Assembly: GCF_017562075.2 (NCBI RefSeq)
Contig: NC_054085.1
Span: 682,001 to 746,000 of the forward strand
Source: Anopheles merus
Lineage: Eukaryota > Arthropoda > Insecta > Diptera > Culicidae
Direction of reading: 5' to 3'
Length of the DNA stretch: 64,000 nt
In this document: piece by piece, positions 59,458-64,000 of the stretch
How the letters are laid out: the number at the start of each line of letters is the position of its first letter
Numbering within the stretch: position 1 is the stretch's first letter
The notes under the pieces: model-generated
Told to the model about the DNA's origin: nothing
The model's input: only the letters and a program-made list of their open reading frames with translations
Database searches by the model: none
Made by a program: the position numbers and the translations under genes

Positions 59458-60412
59458 CTGCAATGCAATAACAACAGGGTAAGATGGTTTCGTACCTTTA
59501 TTTCTGTAACCATACGTACCGGAAGTTGGTAAAGGTTTCGCGTTCGTGTTTCACCCAATCCGGTTCTTCTTCATTCTGTTCACCTTGCCGATACATATCA
59601 CCAATGTACTCTTCGACTGACACCTTTCCGTCACTATCCTTATCAATGTCCTCGATGGTCTCCGTTACTACAACGTCGCGCATGTGACTGCTTTCCTCGG
59701 GATGTAGAAAATCGGTAAACTCTTCCCTCGTGAGTTCATCATCTCCGTCACGATCCGCAATGCTCCAGCGGCGTCGGTCGCGCTTCATCATAGTGCGATA
59801 GGAAAAATGTTCATCGCTCGGATGGTCCGGTTCCTGCGCCGCAAGCTCGTCCAGAAATCCATACACATTCTTGCGGTATGTGTCCCAGTGCACCTTCTCC
59901 GTGTTGTTCGGATTATGCGTCTTCCACTGACGGTTGACATCATCGTCGATGTAGCGCCTCTGCGTGTACTGAATCCACGCTTTCAGCTCAGACATATTAA
60001 CGAAGCCATCATTGTCTCTGTCTATTTTATCTACGATGAGTCTGGCGAAATAGTGAAATCATTTTAACCAATTAGCGACACAATTGCTGCACTTTAATGC
60101 ATGCTACGCGGCGCGACGTGATTACGCGATTAATTCACATCTATCCGAGCTTACCATTGTCCGTCGGCTCGCGTTTACTTACCCCAAGCGTCTTCTGCTT
60201 TCGTCCGCTTCGAGTTGATCAAACGTTTTAGCATCTTCGCCGAGAAATGCTTCGTGATCGTACTGTTTGTTATGCTCATCGTTTTGATAATGTTGCGCAT
60301 GACTTAGGGGATCATGATCCAGCACTCGTTTTTCCTCCGGCTTTGGGATAGCAGACACGGCGTAGTTAAACAACAAGCAGATGCTCATTGCGAATACGAA
60401 CATCGTTTTCAT
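59232..60412 (-). CDS. scf: Calumenin / supercoiling factor, CREC family, six EF-hands
   Basis: Three exons on the - strand, 60412-60183, 60041-59520 and 59457-59232, give 325 residues, the usual CREC length. CREC proteins are low-affinity calcium binders of the ER and secretory pathway. Drosophila scf was described as a DNA supercoiling factor and is the calumenin orthologue. The start MKTMFVFAMSICLLFNYAVS is a signal peptide with likely cleavage after ...SA (residue 21). EF-hand loops: DRDNDGFVNMSE (84-95), a degenerate second one (around NPNNTEKVHWDTY), DRDGDDELTREE, DKDSDGKVSVEE, DKNKDGFMDNQE, and DSDADEKLTKDE. The protein ends ALTRHDEF, where HDEF is the calumenin-type retention signal (reticulocalbins end HDEL). 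It is convergent with LMO. The gene appears complete and intact. Confidence 0.96.
59520..60041 (-). CDS. scf: scf exon 2: EF-hands 1 to 4
   Basis: The acceptor is tttcgccag before 60041. The first base completes Gly-77, followed by LIVDKIDRDNDG. The donor is CG|gtacgt after 59520, splitting an Arg codon. The exon carries four EF-hand positions, of which the second has lost the calcium-binding pattern. Confidence 0.95.
60183..60412 (-). CDS. scf: scf exon 1: signal peptide and N-terminal segment
   Basis: The ATG at 60412 is followed by 76 codons plus two bases. The donor GG|gtaagt lies at 60182-60181, splitting the Gly-77 codon. The segment after the signal peptide (KRVLDHDPLSHAQHYQNDEH, KQYDHEAFLGEDAKTFDQL) is characteristic of calumenins. 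Confidence 0.94.
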
Positions 60413-62332
60413 AGTTATTGTTTAGGATGGACTTTTTCGGGTGTAGTTTCCGTTTGCGTGCAATTCGCCTTAGAATGCTGGAAACGGCCAAAGAAAATGG
60501 ATGATCTCCTAGCATTAGAACTAGAAATGTGTTAACTTCATTTTTATTACATGTGTAGCAATCGATAACGAAAATAACCATATGATCATTGTTGTTTCAC
60601 AAAAAAGTATATTTTAAAGTAACAATTGGTACCAGCTTCAGAAAAAAAACCAATGTCAATTCTAAACATCACTAAGCCTCGACCATTTAGTAAAGAGCGC
60701 CATAAACGTTAAAACAGTGTGTCAAATTAGGCCACGTCATATCCCGTAAATCAGACTGTCCAATAACCAGAAGGATGCAAATAATGTGGAATAGAACTTA
60801 CTATATTAAGTCTCTATATTGAGTCACACGAACTTAGGGTTTACCACAGAATAGAACTCCTTTTATAGGTTAAATCTATTCATAATCACATTACAATAAC
60901 GACAATGGCGAGGCCTGGACGTGTAACAGAATTAACACCGTTCTGATGTGCCTTGTGTGGATGCTGAACTAAAACTAAATTCTGTACTGCTTCTTCAAAT
61001 AAACATAAACCACGTTGCGTCGGCGGTCCACGGGAGACGATAGACGGGTTAAATGAGCATATGCGGAAGTAAACCAAGACGAGAAGAAAACTTCGTCGAT
61101 TCAAACATCGGTCGGCCAATGGCCAAAGCGACATGCAGCAGAATATGACTCTTCACCGCATGAACGCCTATGCTGATGTAATGCGACCCGTTTGTATTGG
61201 TGTTATTACTGCCGGCTCTTGGAGCGATAAGCGTATCTTGCTATACACTGTAACGGGAAAAACTTGCACTTTCCTTTCATTAAATCGCTAACATTTTGAA
61301 AGTACTTTTGCTGTAAATTCTTGCTTTCTTTATGTTACTGTAGGTTAATGTTTGTTTAGAAAATGCTACAAAGCAACACGGCATTTTAAGCCATATTTTC
61401 TAGATAAAAGAAGGAAATTGGTAAAAAATAACCCAACACAAATTCTTTCATTATTTTCGACTGAGAACACGAGAGTAGGGGGGGGGGAGGGGGGGAGCGA
61501 TTCATTTTGCTCACAGTGCCAGTCATCTGCATGCTGGGGGAATCTGTTGCATGTGGTGCCGGATGATGGAAAAACCATGTGTAGCGCACGATGAATACAA
61601 CGCTAGGGAGGCGACGGTATCCGTGTAGGCAAATAAAACGAAAAATAGTTCACTCACAATTCCACGATTCCAGATGGTGTTAGTGGCATAAAAATAACAG
61701 CCGATTCGGCACAACAAGCGCTACGTGCAATACCAAGCTATCTTGTGCATTTCCAGGAACCACTATACAAAATTAACAAGGAAATGTTTTATTCAAAGAT
61801 TTGCAATATCACTTACGTATGAATAGCACTAATAACGCACCACTTTTTCACTGTAAGAAATGTACAACATAGTAAAAGAGAATTTATTTGATTAATAATT
61901 GAGCCTAACAAATCTAATATTCAATTTGATATTATGATATTCAAATTTGTTTGCCGATATCCAAGTGAATAATTAAATAAAAAAAGGTAAATAGGTAAAT
62001 ACTTACAATTCTACCGGCAATTTACATTGAAATAATTTTCTATTCACCAATCACGACACTTTCATATTTGTAAACACAAGAATAATGAATAGGTAGAGGT
62101 CTCTTACGATTGATGAAATGACATGTGCTGATGATGAATGACAGATTGCGTCAAAACCGCGACCGAGATAAATAAACTGCAATAAAATAAGCTGCATTTT
62201 CGAATATAAAGACTACACATCTTGGCGATGAGCAAATATCGCTGTTGCCATACAACGGCAGGGCACAAGGCAACCGGAGAAATAAAATGATCAAATATTT
62301 TTCAATTTAACGTGGAATTCTAATATTCTTAG
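60413..62332. other. scf 5' flank and gene-free stretch
   Basis: This must contain the scf promoter and 5' UTR, but I see no definite TATA box or initiator. A G-rich run (61478-61496) falls within it. Short frames on both strands around 60886-61134 and 61352-61717 show no motif. No RNA genes were recognised. Confidence 0.4.
61478..61496. repeat. G-run
   Basis: Ten G residues, one A and seven G residues on the + strand, about 1.1 kb upstream of scf. It could form a G-quadruplex, and it is also a typical place for sequencing length errors. Confidence 0.85.
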
Positions 62333-62455
62333 AAAGTTATTTTTCTATGTTTATTACTTAATTCGGACGAGACAAGTTTTGTAAAAGGTAGATGCATATG
62401 TTCTTCATGCATTTCAGCCATTTTCGTGACAAAAAAAACGATGAAAAAAGTATCG
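62333..62455 (-). mobile_element. Partial reversed copy of the MITE at 41217
   Basis: In reverse it reads ttttttcatcgttttttttg, cgaaaatggctgaaatgcat, ttacaaaacttgt, aattaagtaataaacatag, aaaaataac, matching the interior of 41217-41509. Both terminal repeats are missing. It abuts the pogo-like element at 62457. Confidence 0.65.
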
Positions 62456-62456
62456 A

Positions 62457-62765
62457 CAGTAGAACAGCGATTATCCGGGCAGCTTGAGACCGGGCGAAAG
62501 CCGGTTGAACGATTTACACGAATAATGGTCCGAGAAATGTCAAATTCATACAAAAGATATAAAATTCACTAGTTTTACTAGAAATTAATATTAAACTAAT
62601 CGATAAATCACTAGTAGAATATTTTTTGAATCAATAACAATATATTTAACTATTGTCTTTTGTCAAAAATGAAGTTAAAAATGTCACTAGACACTAGATT
62701 GCTGCACAACAAATGTTTTTGCTAACCGGATCATCGCAGAAAATGTTCGCCACTATAGCACCGAC
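62457..62765 (-). mobile_element. Truncated pogo-like MITE, reversed
   Basis: Starts with CAGTAGAACAGCGATTATCC, and its interior matches the reverse complement of 51092-51479 (gtcaaattcatacaaaag, aatgaagttaaaaatg, ctagattgctgcacaa, aaaatgttcgcca). The other terminal repeat is missing near 62765, so it is one-ended. Confidence 0.75.
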
Positions 62766-62841
62766 AAACCGACGTGACACTTCGAAAAAATGAGCTTCAA
62801 AAGTTGTCTCCTTATTTCAAATGAAAATACACTAGCGCCTT

Positions 62842-63748
62842 CCCAAGTGCCACAAATCCACTAAACGACCACTAAACGGCTTCTAAACGACTCAAGTTCT
62901 CTACCTAAACGGAATATAGAAAGACTTCGTTTAGCAGACGGCAAACGACTCATTCATTCTAAAAATAGCAAAAAAGCTGGTGGCGCTATCTGTTGGTGGG
63001 ATACCCCAACCAGTTGAGTTTCATCGCTTGGAGGAGAGCTTTCTCATTTCCTCTGTACTGTTGTATGGTTTCGCATTGAAGTTATGCATCGCTAGAACTA
63101 GAACGGCGATACAATTGTTTAATTACTAAACTCCAACGGAAACCACCAGTACTGAAGCAAGTGAGAATTGAGTTATGGTCGTTGGTGTTGATACCCACGT
63201 ATCTGACCACACGACCATTCACATAGATTTTTGCTCAGAAAGTTATAAGGCTATATAGGTTATGATAAGATGAAACTTGTCGAAACACATTGCAAGAACA
63301 GGATAGCAATATAATGATTAGTTGTAATACGCCATCTATTGATCAAACCAATGAAGCTGTGAAGCTTTCATTTTTTTCCTATGGATATTCAATTTTCCAG
63401 TCGTTTAAGCTTAATCTGTGGCGCTTGGGTTGCTTCAGTGCTGGTGGTTTCCGTTGGAGTTTAGTATTTAAACAATCGTATCGCCGTTCTAGCTCTAGCG
63501 ATGCATAACTTCAATGCAAAACCATACAACAGTACAGAGGAAATGAGAAAGCTCTCCTCCAAGCGATGAAGCTCAACTGGTTGGGGTATCCCACCAACAG
63601 ATAGCGCCACCAGCTTTTTTGCTATTTTTAGAATGCATGAGTCGTTTGGCGTCTGCTAAACGAAGTCTTTCTATATTCCGTTTAGGTAGAGAACTTGAGT
63701 CGTTTAGAAGCCGTTTAGTGGTCGTTTAGTGGATTTGTGGCACTTGGG
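62842..63748. mobile_element. Foldback element with 319-bp arms
   Basis: Arms 62842-63160 and 63430-63748 are near-perfect reverse complements, separated by 269 bases. The outer ends are CCCAAGTGCCACAAATCCAC and its inverse gtggatttgtggcacttggg. A motif cgtttag/ctaaacg recurs within the arms. No target duplication is evident and there is no transposase. The 72-codon frame at 63290 runs into the right arm and is not a gene. Confidence 0.9.
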
Positions 63749-64000
63749 TAATGATTCGCCTACTACACTGACACAAAGGAAGAACTGCGAAATCCCCTTT
63801 TTGTTTTTCTCCGCAAATTCCAATGCGCATTGTTTTAATTACTTCTTACCGCAGGACTCCACACAGCATAACACGGAGCGCAACATAACAACTGACAGCT
63901 GCCAAACGCTTCAAAAAACGTTTGGGAAAGGAGGTAAAGCGTTTCATTAACTGTGGGTCATGGCAGTAGGTTGGTAGCATTTCAACGAGAAATGAGCGGC
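63749..64000. other. Window end, nothing recognised
   Basis: The 73-codon frame crossing this region has no known motif. No repeat or RNA gene was seen. Confidence 0.4.

Overview
The window looks like AT-rich nuclear DNA from a mosquito, most likely an Anopheles-type genome. The clues are two insect protein-coding genes with short GT-AG exons, many tRNA-derived SINEs of the Anopheles SINE200 type (a box B-like core and an AGA-rich tail), and a dense load of mariner-like and hAT-like MITEs. Nothing points to a bacterial, viral or organellar origin.

Only two genes are firmly supported. On the + strand, 47508-56499 carries the coding exons of a LIM-only transcription cofactor (LMO, Drosophila Beadex). 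It has two LIM domains followed by a Gln/His-rich tail, and a 7.8-kb second intron full of repeats. On the - strand, 59232-60412 carries a complete three-exon calumenin (Drosophila scf), with a signal peptide, six EF-hand positions and a C-terminal HDEF signal. The two genes are convergent, and the 2.7 kb between their stop codons must hold both 3' UTRs. A candidate miR-9-type site lies in the LMO side of that interval.

The first 25 kb has no recognisable gene. It holds SINE copies, simple repeats, a hAT MITE with a perfect 8-bp target duplication, and a perfect 70-bp-arm DNA hairpin at 13886-14032.

From 25.4 to 40.1 kb lies a young segmental-duplication complex. A 4019-bp unit (25428-29446) is followed directly by a second, internally deleted copy. 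After that comes an array of about 1993-bp units made of two alternating modules, called S and M here. Module S occurs four times almost unchanged. It includes a roughly 316-bp core with several potential hairpins, and a strongly diverged fifth core lies at 38324-38660. In that fifth core several stems are kept, and at least one base pair shows a compensatory change. This is the best candidate for an undescribed element, either a structured RNA or a structured transposable element. Module M occurs three times and contains an intact 357-bp TA-flanked MITE next to a GTAT microsatellite.

The right end (62842-63748) is a 907-bp foldback element with 319-bp arms. Most of the other open reading frames are short and show no domain, codon pattern or homology that I recognise, so I do not call them genes.
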